64,000 nucleotides of DNA from Apostichopus japonicus (GCF_037975245.1 NC_092579.1:14954178-15018177); one strand, 5' to 3'; counted from the stretch's first letter, positions 51,943-64,000 are shown. Numbers and translations: made by a program. The notes: generated from the sequence alone by a model not told the origin.

Positions 51943-54668
51943 CATCATTTAACCATTTCACCATTTCATCCTTTCACCATTTCACCCTTTAACTATTTTA
52001 ACATATCACACTTTCACCATTTCACCCTTTCACCATTTACCCATTTCATCCTTTCACAATTTCACCCTTTAACTATTTCATCATTTCACCCTTTCAGCAT
52101 TTCATCATTTAACCATTTCACCATTTCATCCTTTCACCATTTAACCTTTTCACCCTTTAACTATTTTACCATTACACCCTTTAACTATTCCATCATTTCA
52201 CACTTTCACCATTTAACCATTTACCCATTTCATCCTTTCACCATTTCACCCTTTAAAAATTTCATCATTTCACCCTTTCACCATTTCATCATTTCACCCT
52301 TCAACTTTTTCATCCTGTCACCATTTAACCATTTAACTATTTCACCGTTTAACTATTTCACCAATATATCCTTTCACCATTTCACCTTTTCACTCTTTCA
52401 CTATTTACCATTTAACCATATTATCAATTCACCCTTCCACCATTTCACCAATTAAACATTTACAATTTCATCCTTTCACCATTTCACCCTTTAACTTTTT
52501 CATCATTTCACACTTTCACCATTTCACCCTTTACCATTTACCCATTTCATCCTTTCACCATTTCACCCTTTAAAAATTTCATCATTTCACCCTTTCACCA
52601 TTTCATCATTTCACCCTTTAACTTTTTCATCCTGTCACCCTTTCATCATTTCACCTTTTCTCCTTACACTATTTAACCGTTTCATTATTTCATCATTTCA
52701 CCCTTTCACCATTATTATCATTTAACCATTTCATCCTTTCACCATTTCACCCTTTAACTATTTTAACATATCACACTTTCACCATTTCACCCTTTCACCA
52801 TTTACCCATTTCATCCTTTCACAATTTCACCCTTTAACTATTTCATCATTTCACCCTTTCAGCATTTCATCATTTAACCATTTCACCATTTCATCCTTTC
52901 ACCATTTAACCTTTTCACCCTTTAACTATTTCACCATTACACCCTTTAACTATTGCATCATTTCACACTTTCACCATTTAACCATTTAACTATTTCACCG
53001 TTTAACTATTTCACCAATACATCCTTTCACCATTTCACCTTCTCACTCTTTCACTATTTACCATTTAACCATATTATCAATTCACCTTTCCACCATTTCA
53101 CCAATTAAACATTTACAATTTCATCCTTTCACCATTTCACCCTTTAACTTTTTTATCATTTCACCATTTCACCCTTTACCATTTACCCATTTCATCCTTT
53201 CACCATTTCACCCTTTAACTATTTCATCATTTCACCCTTTCACCATTTCATCATTTAACCATTTCGCCATTTCATCCTTTCACCATTTAACCTTTTCACC
53301 CTTAACTATTTCACCATTTCACCATTACACCCTTTAACTATTCCATCATTTCACACTTTCACCATTTAACCATTTAACTATTTCACCGTTTAACTATTTC
53401 ACCAATATATCCTTTCACCATTTCACCTTTTCACTCTTTCACTATTTACCATTTAACCATATTATCAATTCACCCTTCCACCATTTCACCAATTAAACAT
53501 TTACAATTTCATCCTTTCACCATTTCACCCTTTAACTTTTTCATCATTTCACACTTTCACCATTTCACCCTTTAACTTTTTCATCATTTCACACTTTCAC
53601 CATTTCACCCTTTACCATTTACCCATTTCATCCTTTCACCATTTCACCCTTTAAAAATTTCATCATTTCACCCTTTCACCATTTCATCATTTCACCCTTT
53701 AACTTTTTCATCCTGTCACCCTTTCACCATTTCACCTTTTCTCCTTACACTATTTAACCGTTTCATTATTTCATCATTTCACCCTTTCACCATTATTATC
53801 ATTTAACCATTTCATCCTTTCACCATTTCACCCTTTAACTATTTTAACATATCACACTTTCACCCTTTCACCATTTACCCATTTCATCCTTTCACAATTT
53901 CACCCTTTAACTATTTCATCATTTCACCCTTTCAGCATTTCATCATTTAACCATTTCACCATTTCATCCTTTCACCATTTAACCTTTTCACCCTTTAACT
54001 ATTTCACCATTACACCCTTTAACTATTCCATCATTTCACACTTTCACCATTTAACCATTTAACTATTTCACCGTTTAACTATTTCACCAATACATCCTTT
54101 CACCATTTCACCTTTTCACTCTTTCACTATTTACCATTTAACCATATTATCAATTCACCTTTCCACCATTTCACCAATTAAACATTTACAATTTCATCCT
54201 TTCACCATTTCACCCTTTAACTTTTTTATCATTTCACCATTTCACCCTTTACCATTTACCCATTTCATCCTTTCACCATTTCACCCTTTAAAAATTTCAT
54301 CATTTCACTCTTTCACCATTTCATCATTTCACCCTTTAACTTTTTCATCCTGTCACCCTTTCACCATTTCACCTTTTCTCCCTTACACTATTTAACCGTT
54401 TCATTATTTCATCATTTCACCCTTTCACCATTATTATCATTTAACCATTTCACCATTTCATCCTTTCACCATTTCACCCTTTAACTATTTTACCATTTCA
54501 CACTTTCACCATTTCACCATTTACCCATTTCACCATTTCATCCTTTCACCATTTCACCCTTTAACTATTTTACCATTTCACACTTTCACCATTTACCCAT
54601 TTCACCATTTCATCCTTTCACCATTTCACCCTTTAACTTTTTCATCCTTTCACCCTTTCTCACCATTT
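51943..54668 (+). repeat. 2,726-bp tandem duplication, copy 1
   Basis: CATCATTTAACC (51943 and 54669), TTCAACTTTTTCATCC (52301 and 55027), GCATCATTTC (52955 and 55681) and TTATCAATTCACC (52421 and 55147; 53074 and 55800) are all spaced exactly 2,726 bp. The marker AACCATATTATCAATTCACC also repeats inside the unit at intervals of 653, 388 and 685 bp, so this block is itself built from shorter duplications. Confidence 0.95.
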
Positions 54669-57378
54669 CATCATTTAACCATTTCACCATTTCATCCTTT
54701 CACCATTTCACCCTTTAACTATTTTAACATATCACACTTTCACCATTTCACCCTTTCACCATTTACCCATTTCATCCTTTCACAATTTCACCCTTTAACT
54801 ATTTCATCATTTCACCCTTTCAGCATTTCATCATTTAACCATTTCACCATTTCATCCTTTCACCATTTAACCTTTTCACCCTTTAACTATTTTACCATTA
54901 CACCCTTTAACTATTCCATCATTTCACACTTTCACCATTTAACCATTTACCCATTTCATCCTTTCACCATTTCACCCTTTAAAAATTTCATCATTTCACC
55001 CTTTCACCATTTCATCATTTCACCCTTCAACTTTTTCATCCTGTCACCATTTAACCATTTAACTATTTCACCGTTTAACTATTTCACCAATATATCCTTT
55101 CACCATTTCACCTTTTCACTCTTTCACTATTTACCATTTAACCATATTATCAATTCACCCTTCCACCATTTCACCAATTAAACATTTACAATTTCATCCT
55201 TTCACCATTTCACCCTTTAACTTTTTCATCATTTCACACTTTCACCATTTCACCCTTTACCATTTACCCATTTCATCCTTTCACCATTTCACCCTTTAAA
55301 AATTTCATCATTTCACCCTTTCACCATTTCATCATTTCACCCTTTAACTTTTTCATCCTGTCACCCTTTCATCATTTCACCTTTTCTCCTTACACTATTT
55401 AACCGTTTCATTATTTCATCATTTCACCCTTTCACCATTATTATCATTTAACCATTTCATCCTTTCACCATTTCACCCTTTAACTATTTTAACATATCAC
55501 ACTTTCACCATTTCACCCTTTCACCATTTACCCATTTCATCCTTTCACAATTTCACCCTTTAACTATTTCATCATTTCACCCTTTCAGCATTTCATCATT
55601 TAACCATTTCACCATTTCATCCTTTCACCATTTAACCTTTTCACCCTTTAACTATTTCACCATTACACCCTTTAACTATTGCATCATTTCACACTTTCAC
55701 CATTTAACCATTTAACTATTTCACCGTTTAACTATTTCACCAATACATCCTTTCACCATTTCACCTTCTCACTCTTTCACTATTTACCATTTAACCATAT
55801 TATCAATTCACCTTTCCACCATTTCACCAATTAAACATTTACAATTTCATCCTTTCACCATTTCACCCTTTAACTTTTTTATCATTTCACCCTTTACCAT
55901 TTACCCATTTCATCCTTTCACCATTTCACCCTTTAACTATTTCATCATTTCACCCTTTCACCATTTCATCATTTAACCATTTCGCCATTTCATCCTTTCA
56001 CCATTTAACCTTTTCACCCTTAACTATTTCACCATTTCACCATTACACCCTTTAACTATTCCATCATTTCACACTTTCACCATTTAACTATTTCACCGTT
56101 TAACTATTTCACCAATATATCCTTTCACCATTTCACCTTTTCACTCTTTCACTATTTACCATTTAACCATATTATCAATTCACCCTTCCACCATTTCACC
56201 AATTAAACATTTACAATTTCATCCTTTCACCATTTCACCCTTTAACTTTTTCATCATTTCACACTTTCACCATTTCACCCTTTAACTTTTTCATCATTTC
56301 ACACTTTCACCATTTCACCCTTTACCATTTACCCATTTCATCCTTTCACCATTTCACCCTTTAAAAATTTCATCATTTCACCCTTTCACCATTTCATCAT
56401 TTCCCCCTTTAACTTTTTCATCCTGTCACCCTTTCACCATTTCACCTTTTCTCCTTACACTATTTAACCGTTTCATTATTTCATCATTTCACCCTTTCAC
56501 CATTATTATCATTTAACCATTTCATCCTTTCACCATTTCACCCTTTAACTATTTTAACATATCACACTTTCACCCTTTCACCATTTACCCATTTCATCCT
56601 TTCACAATTTCACCCTTTAACTATTTCATCATTTCACCCTTTCAGCATTTCATCATTTAACCATTTCACCATTTCATCCTTTCACCATTTAACCTTTTCA
56701 CCCTTTAACTATTTCACCATTACACCCTTTAACTATTCCATCATTTCACACTTTCACCATTTAACCATTTAACTATTTCACCGTTTAACTATTTCACCAA
56801 TACATCCTTTCACCATTTCACCTTTTCACTCTTTCACTATTTACCATTTAACCATATTATCAATTCACCTTTCCACCATTTCACCAATTAAACATTTACA
56901 ATTTCATCCTTTCACCATTTCACCCTTTAACTTTTTTATCATTTCACCATTTCACCCTTTACCATTTACCCATTTCATCCTTTCACCATTTCACCCTTTA
57001 AAAATTTCATCATTTCACTCTTTCACCATTTCATCATTTCACCCTTTAACTTTTTCATCCTGTCACCCTTTCACCATTTCACCTTTTCTCCCTTACACTA
57101 TTTAACCGTTTCATTATTTCATCATTTCACCCTTTCACCATTATTATCATTTAACCATTTCACCATTTCATCCTTTCACCATTTCACCCTTTAACTATTT
57201 TACCATTTCACACTTTCACCATTTCACCATTTACCCATTTCACCATTTCATCCTTTCACCATTTCACCCTTTAACTATTTTACCATTTCACACTTTCACC
57301 ATTTACCCATTTCACCATTTCATCCTTTCACCATTTCACCCTTTAACTTTTTCATCCTTTCACCCTTTCTCACCATTT
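54669..57378 (+). repeat. 2,726-bp tandem duplication, copy 2 (two units shorter)
   Basis: Nearly identical to 51943-54668, but the offset falls from 2,726 to 2,710 bp. One 8-bp unit is missing after TTTTTTATCATTTCACC (near 55885; compare 53160) and one is missing near 56090 (compare 53365). One substitution is also seen: TTCCCCCTTT near 56402, where copy 1 has TTCACCCTTT. Confidence 0.95.
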
Positions 57379-58370
57379 CATCATTTAACCATTTCACCAT
57401 TTCATCCTTTCATCATTTCACCCTTTAACTATTTCATCATTTCACCCTTTCACCATTATATCATTTCAGCCTTTAACGATTTCATCCTTTCACCAGGTTC
57501 ACCATTTCACCTTTTCTCCCTTTCACTATTTAACCATATCATTATTTCATCATTTCACCCTTTCATCATTTAACCATTTCACAATTTAATCCTTTCACTA
57601 TTTACCCTTTTCATCCTTTCACCATTCCACCCTTTAACTATTTCATCATTTCACCATTTCATTTCATCATTTAACCATTTCACCATTTCATCCTATCATC
57701 ATTTCACCATTTCATTCTTGAACTTTTTCATTAATTAACCTTTTAACAATTTCATCCTTTCACCATTTTACCCTTTAACTATTTTATCATTTCACACTTT
57801 CACCATTTCACCCTTTCACCATTTACCCATTTCATCCTTTTTCCATTTCACCCTTTAACAATTTCATCATTTCACCCTTTCACCATTTCATCATTTAACC
57901 CTTTAACTTTTTCATCCTGTCACTCTTTCACGGTTTCACCATTTCACCCTTTCTCCCATTTACTCTTTCACTATTTAACCATTTCACCATTTCATCATAT
58001 CTCCATTTCACCAATTAACCATTTCACCCTTTAACTATTTTACCTTTTCACACTTTCACCATTTCACCATTTACCCATTTCACCATTTCATCCTTCCACC
58101 ATTTCACCCTTTCTACCATTTACTCTTTCACTATTTAACCATTTCACCAATTAACCATTTCACCCTTTAACTATTTTACCATTTCACACTTTCACCATTT
58201 CACCATTTACCCATTTCACCATTTCATCCTTTCACCATTTCACCCTTTAACTATTTTACCATTTCACACTTTCACCATTTCACCATTTACCCATTTCACC
58301 ATTTCATCCTTTCACCATTTCACCCTTTAACTTTTCAATCCTTTCACCCTTTCTCACCATTTCACCATTT
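57379..58370 (+). repeat. 992-bp-period duplication, copy 1
   Basis: CATCATTTAACC (57379 and 58371), CACCATTATATC (57451 and 58443) and TTCTTGAACTTTTTC (about 57716 and 58708) recur at exactly 992 bp (124 units). CACCAGGTTCACC is diagnostic of both copies. Confidence 0.92.
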
Positions 58371-58727
58371 CATCATTTAACCATTTCACCATTTCATCCT
58401 TTCATCATTTCACCCTTTAACTATTTCATCATTTCACCCTTTCACCATTATATCATTTCAGCCTTTAACGATTTCATCCTTTCACCAGGTTCACCATTTC
58501 ACCTTTTCTCCCTTTCACTATTTAACCATATCATTATTTCATCATTTCACCCTTTCATCATTTAACCATTTCACAATTTAATCCTTTCACTATTTACCCT
58601 TTTCATCCTTTCACCATTCCACCCTTTAACTATTTCATCATTTCACCATTTCATTTCATCATTTAACCATTTCACCATTTCATCCTATCATCATTTCACC
58701 ATTTCATTCTTGAACTTTTTCATCCTG
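58371..58727 (+). repeat. 992-bp-period duplication, truncated copy 2
   Basis: Identical to 57379-57735 in the lines compared. It diverges after TTGAACTTTTTCAT, where copy 1 continues TAATTAACC and this copy continues CCTGTCACC. Confidence 0.92.
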
Positions 58728-59059
58728 TCACCCTTTAACTATTTCACCTTTTCTCCCTTTCACTATTTAACCATTTCATTATTTCATCATTTCACCCTTT
58801 CACCATTTCACCAATTAACCATTTCATCCTTTCACCATTTCACCCTTTAACTATTTTACTATTTTACCATTTCACACTTTCACCATTTCATCCTTTCACC
58901 ATTTAACCTTTTCACCCTTAACTATTTCACCATTTCACCATTACACCCTTTAACTATTCCATCATTTCACACTTTCACCATTTAACCATTTAACTATTTC
59001 ACCCTTTAACTATTTCATCATTTCACACTTTCACCATTTCACCATTTACCCATTTCACC
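58728..59059 (+). repeat. Family B spacer
   Basis: Degenerate B units with local similarity to the 53280-53400 and 55985-56100 segments (CCCTTAACTATTTCACC). Nothing else is seen. Confidence 0.6.
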
Positions 59060-59567
59060 ATTCCATCATTTCACTTTTACCATTTTATCATTTTACCCTT
59101 TAACTATTTCATCCTGTCACCGTTTCACCTGTTCACCATTTCTCCCTTTCACTAATGAACCACTTAACTATTTTATCATTTCACACTTTCACCATTTCAT
59201 CATTTCACCATTCCACCTGTTCACCATTTCATCCTGTCACCATTTCACCATTTCACCCTTTCATCATTTCACACTTTAAACTATTTCATTATTTAACAAT
59301 GTCAATATTTCACCTTTATCATTTTACCCTTTAACCCTTTCACCATTTAACCATTACCAATTCATCCTTTCACCATTTCAACTTTTCTCCCTTTCACTCT
59401 TTCAGTATTTAACCTAACCATTTCATCATTTAACCCTTTCACCATTTCACCAATTAACCATTTCACCCTTTAAATATTTCATCACTTCACACTTTAATCA
59501 TTTCACCCTTTCACCATTTCATCCTTTCACAATTTCACCCTTTAACTATTTCATCATTTCACCCTTT
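59060..59567 (+). repeat. Block Y, copy 2
   Basis: Shorter copy of 51230-51942: AATGAACCACTTAAC at 59154, then CAGTATTTAACCTAACC near 59404. Segments present near 51560-51715 are missing here. Confidence 0.8.
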
Positions 59568-60332
59568 CATCATTTAACCATTTCACCATTTCATCCTTTC
59601 ACCATTTCACCCTTTAACAATTTTAACATATCACACTTTCACCATTCCACCCTTTCACCATTTACCCATTTCATCCTTTCACAATTTCACCCTTTAACTA
59701 TTTCATCATTTCACCCTTTCACCATTTCATCATTTAACCATTTCGCCATTTCATCCTTTCACCATTTAACCTTTTCACCCTTAACTATTTCACCATTTCA
59801 CCATTACACCCTTTAACTATTCCATCATTTCACACTTTCACCATTTAACTATTTCACCGTTTAACTATTTCACCAATATATCCTTCCACCATTTCACCTT
59901 TTCACTCTTTCACTATTTACCATTTAACCATATTATCAATTCACCCTTCCACCACTTCACCAATTAAACATTTACAATTTCATCCTTTCACCATTTCACC
60001 CTTTAACTTTTTTATCATTTCACACTTTCACCATTTCACCCTTTACCATTTACCCATTTCATCCTTTCACCATTTCACCCTTAAAAATTTCATCATTTCA
60101 CCCTTTCACCATTTCATCATTTCACCCTTTAACTTTTTCATCCTGTCACCCTTTCACCATTTCACCTTTTCTCCCTTACACTATTTAACCGTTTCATTAT
60201 TTCATCATTTCACCCTTTCACCATTATTATCATTTAACCATTTCACCCTTTCACCATTTCACCCTTTAACTATTTTAACATATCACACTTTCACCATTTC
60301 ACCATTTACCCATTTCATCCTTTCACAATTTC
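59568..60332 (+). repeat. Mosaic partial copy of the 2,726-bp unit
   Basis: It begins like 51943 (CATCATTTAACC, then AACATATCACAC). From about 59720 it follows the 53250 and 55970 segment (CCATTTCGCCATTTC, TTATCAATTCACC at 59933), and it ends near 60330, where block X restarts. Internal segments are deleted relative to the full unit. Confidence 0.8.
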
Positions 60333-63300
60333 ACTATTTAACCATTTTACCATTTCACCCTTTCACCATTTCACCAATTAACAATTTCACCCTTTAACTA
60401 TTTCATCATTTCACACGTTCACCATTTCATCATTTCACACTTTCAACATTTCACCTTTATCATTTCACCCTTTCACCCATTCACCATTTAACCAACACCA
60501 ATTCATCCTTTCACCCTTTCTCAATTTCACCTTTTCTCCCATTCACTATTTAACCATTTCACCATTTCATCATTTCACACTTTCACCATTTACCCATTTC
60601 ATCCTTTCGCCATTTCACCCTTTAACTATTTCATCCTTTCACCCTTTCTCAAATTCACCTTTTCTCCCATTCACTATTTAACCAATTCACCATTTCATCA
60701 TTCCACCCTTTCACCATTTCACCAATTAACCATTTCACCCTTTAACTATTTCATCATTTCACACTTTCAACATTTCACCTTTATCATTTCACCCATTCAC
60801 CATTTAACCAACACCAATTCATCCTTTCACCCTTTCTCAATTTCACCTTTTCTCCCATTCACTCTTTCACTATTTAACCATTTCACCATTTCATCATTTC
60901 ACACTTTCACCATTTCACCAATTAACCATTTCACCCTTTAACTATTTCATCCTTTCACCCTTTCTCAAATTCACCTTTTCTCCCATTCACTATTCCATCA
61001 TTTCACCTTTTTTCCCTTTCACCATTTAACCATTTCACAATTTCATCCTTTCACCATTTCACCATTTCACCCTTTAACTATTTCATCATTTCACCCTTTC
61101 ACCATTTTAACATTTCATTCTTTCACCATTTCACCCATTCCACCATTTCACCCATTCCACCATTTCACCATCTCACCCTTTCACCTTCATCATTTCCCGA
61201 TTTAACCATTTCACCATTTCACCCTTTCACCAATTAACGACTTCACCCTTTAACTATTTCATCATTTCATACTTTCACCATTTCATCAATTCACACTTTC
61301 AACATTTTACCTTTACCATTTCACCCTTTTAACCTTTTCACCATTTAACCATCAGCAATTCATCCTTTCACCATTTCACCTTTTCTCCCTTTCACTATTT
61401 AACCATTTCACCATTTCATCATTTCATCCTTTCACCAATTAAAGATTTCACCTTTTAACTATTTCATCATTTCACACTTTCACCATTTACCCTTTTCACC
61501 ATTTCAACCTTTCACCATTTCACCCTTTAACTATTTCATAATTTCACCCTTCCACCATTTCATCATTTCACCCTTTACCTATTTCATCCTGTCACCCTTT
61601 CACCCATTCACCATTTCACCTTTTCTCCCTTTCATCATTTAACCATTTCATTATTTCATCATTTTACCCTTTCAACATTTCTTCATTTAACCATTTCATC
61701 CTTTCACCATTTAACCTTTTCACCCTTTAACTATTTCACCATTACACCCTTTAACTATTCCATCATTTCATACTTTCACCATTTAACTATTTCACCATTA
61801 AACCATCACCAATACATCCTTTCACCATTTCACCTTTTCTCCCTTTCACTCTTTCACTATTTAACCATTTCACCATTTTATCATTTCACCCTTCCATCAT
61901 TTAACCAATTAACCATTTTACAATTTCATCCTTTCACCATTTCACCCTTTAACTATTTTATCATTTCACACTTTCACCATTTCACCCTTTCACCATTTAC
62001 CCATTTCATCCTTTCACCATTTCACCCTTTAACAATTTCACCATTTCATCCTTTCACCATTTCACCGTTTAACTATTTCACCATTACACCCTTTAACTAT
62101 ACCATCATTTCACACTTTCACCATTTAACCATTTAACAATTTCACCATTTAACTATTTCACCAATGCATCCTTTCACCATTTCACCTTTTTTCCCTTTCA
62201 CCATTTAACCATTTCACAATATCATCCTTTCACCATTTCAACCTTTAACTGTTTCATCAGTTCACACTTTCAACACTTCGCTCTCTAACCATTTCATCCT
62301 TTCACCATTTCACCCTTTAACTATTTCATCATTTCACCCTTTCACCATTTTAACATTTCATCTTTTCACCATTTCACCCATTCCACCATTTCACCCATTC
62401 CACCATTTCACCATCTCACCCTTTCACCTTCATCATTTCCCGATTTAACCATTTAACCATTTCACCATTTCACCCTTTCACCAATTAACGACTTCACCCT
62501 TTCACCAATTAACGACTTCACCCTTTAACTATTTCATCATTTCATACTTTCACCATTTCATCAATTCACACTTTCAACATTTTACCTTTATCATTTCACC
62601 CTTTCATCATTTCATTCTTTAACTATTTCATCATTTCACACTTTCACCATTTCACCATTTACCCATTTCACCATTTCATCCTTTCACCATTTCACCCTTT
62701 AACTTTTTCATTCTTTCACCCTTTCTCACCATTTCACCTTTTCTCCTTTTCACTCTTTCACTATTTAACCATTTAACCATTTCACTTTCATCATTTCACA
62801 CTTTCACCATTTCATCAATTAACCATTTCACCCTTTAACTATTTCATCATTTCACACTTTCACCATTTACCCATTTCACCATTCCATCATTTCACCCTTT
62901 AACTATTTCATAATTTCACCCTTCCACCATTTCATCATTTCACCCTTTACCTATTTCATCCTGTCACCCTTTCACCCATTCACCATTTCACCTTTTCTCC
63001 CTTTCATCATTTAACCATTTCATTATTTCATCATTTTACCCTTTCAACATTTCTTCATTTAACCATTTCATCCTTTCACCATTTAACCTTTTCACCCTTT
63101 AACTATTTCACCATTACACCCTTTAACTATTCCATCATTTCATACTTTCACCATTTAACTATTTCACCATTAAACCATCACCAATACATCCTTTCACCCT
63201 TTCACCATTTCACCTTTTCTCCCTTTCACTCTTTCACTATTTAACCATTTCACCATTTTATCATTTCACCCTTCCATCATTTAACCAATTAACCATTTTA

Positions 63301-64000
63301 CAATTTCATCCTTTCACCATTTCACCCTTTAACTATTTTATCATTTCACACTTTCACCATTTCACCCTTTCACCATTTACCCATTTCATCCTTTCACCAT
63401 TTCACCCTTTAACAATTTCACCATTTCATCCTTTCACCATTTCACCGTTTAACTATTTCACCATTACACCCTTTAACTATACCATCATTTCACACTTTCA
63501 CCATTTAACCATTTAACTATTTCACCATTTAACTATTTCACCAATGCATCCTTTCACCATTTCACCTTTTTTCCCTTTCACCATTTAACCATTTCACAAT
63601 ATCATCCTTTCACCATTTCACCATTTCAACCTTTAACTGTTTCATCAGTTCACACTTTCAACACTTCGCTCTCTAACCATTTCATCCTTTCACCATTTCA
63701 CCCTTTAACTATTTCATCATTTCACCCTTTCACCATTTTAACATTTCATCCTTTCACCATTTCACCCATTCCACCATTTCACCCATTCCACCATTTCACC
63801 ATCTCACCCTTTCACCTTCATCATTTCCCTATTTAACCATTTAACCATTTCACCATTTCACCCTTTCACCAATTAACGACTTCACCCTTTAACTATTTCA
63901 TCATTTCATACTTTCACCATTTCATCAATTCACACTTTCAACTTTTTACCTTTATCATTTCACCCTTTCATCATTTCATTCTTTAACTATTTCATCATTT
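60333..64000 (+). repeat. Block X, copy 2, running off the window
   Basis: It repeats 47333-50976 at +13,000 and, after a three-unit insertion (TTCACCAATTAACGAC segment doubled near 62480-62515), at +13,024. One substitution was seen (TCTTTTCACC at 62361; TCCTTTCACC at 49361). It includes the 1.35-kb internal duplication. The copy is still matching at base 64000. Confidence 0.95.

Larger units (their letters stand above)
28550..64000 (+). repeat. Satellite family B: 8-bp tandem repeat, consensus TTCACCAT
   Basis: The sequence is a continuous run of about 4,400 degenerate 8-bp units. The commonest are TTCACCAT, TTCACCCT, TTAACTAT, TTCATCAT, TTCATCCT, TTAACCAT, TTCACACT and TTCACTAT. Units recur in a loose preferred order (TTAACTAT, TTCATCAT, TTCACACT, TTCACCAT, TTACCCAT), giving quasi-repeats of 64-80 bp; for example the TTAACTAT unit at 54481 recurs at 54561. 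G is very rare on this strand. No block of the opposite orientation and no unique insert was seen. The right end lies outside the window. Homogenisation is uneven: 28.55-36 kb is diverged, while 40.8-46.8 kb and 47.3-64 kb contain kilobase-scale near-identical copies. Confidence 0.98.

Noticed and set aside
1-64000. Telomeric or interstitial telomere repeat
   Set aside because: No runs of CCCTAA or TTAGGG. Phrases such as CCCTTTAACC are ordinary B variants with period 8.
1-64000. Triplex (H-DNA) forming tract
   Set aside because: The + strand is G-poor but not pyrimidine-only. An A occurs in nearly every 4-5 bases, so long polypurine/polypyrimidine runs are missing.
1-64000. tRNA, rRNA or other structured RNA genes
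   Set aside because: With almost no G on + and almost no C on -, stable stems cannot form, and no conserved RNA motif was seen.

Overview
All 64,000 bases are satellite DNA. I find no credible protein-coding gene, RNA gene, mobile element or CRISPR array on either strand. The window is two abutting families of degenerate 8-bp tandem repeats, both in one orientation. Family A (1-28549) is built on CCATCCTA; common variants are CCATCTAA, CCATTCTA, TCATCCTA, CCATCCTT and TCATTCTA. Family B (28550-64000) is built on TTCACCAT; common variants are TTCACCCT, TTAACTAT, TTCATCAT, TTCATCCT, TTAACCAT and TTCACACT. The + strand is almost entirely A, C and T. Many 60-base lines contain no G, and no inverted block of either family was seen.

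Kilobases of short-unit satellite with nested higher-order repeats (HORs) point to a eukaryotic nuclear chromosome, in heterochromatin or a subtelomeric, pericentromeric or sex-chromosome block, probably from a long-read assembly. Neither unit matches a satellite I can name with confidence, so I do not assign a species. The CATTCC human satellites (period 5), alpha satellite (about 171 bp) and TTAGGG telomeres do not fit.

Family A layout: 1-4.15 kb holds paired direct duplications spaced 1.55 and about 2.2 kb apart. 4.46-5.84 kb is a 691-bp-offset tandem duplication. 5.7-12 kb is a mosaic of blocks repeated at about 2.28 and 3.2 kb. 14.48-20.15 kb is a clean array of three HOR units (1,822-1,830 bp); each is a dimer of sub-units of about 903 and 927 bp. 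21.76-28.32 kb is a tandem pair of blocks of about 3.3 kb. A short truncated tail follows, and family A stops abruptly at about 28549.

Family B layout: 28.55-36 kb is diverged, with only short local duplications. 36.2-39.3 kb has duplications with periods near 550 bp. 40.77-46.79 kb is a 2,359-bp HOR in two seemingly identical copies plus a truncated third. 47.33-51.24 kb (block X) contains a 1.35-kb tandem duplication. 51.94-57.38 kb is a 2,726-bp tandem duplication. 57.38-58.73 kb carries a 992-bp-period duplication. From 60,333 to the window end, block X returns exactly 13,000 bp downstream, nearly unchanged, which suggests a still larger repeat level.

The many + strand open frames are a by-product of the repeats. 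Three 8-bp units make 24 nt, or 8 codons, and neither consensus contains a + strand stop, so every + frame reads the same degenerate octapeptide. The most interesting content is architectural: the sharp A/B boundary, the nested HORs, the one-strand G depletion, and the islands of recent homogenisation.
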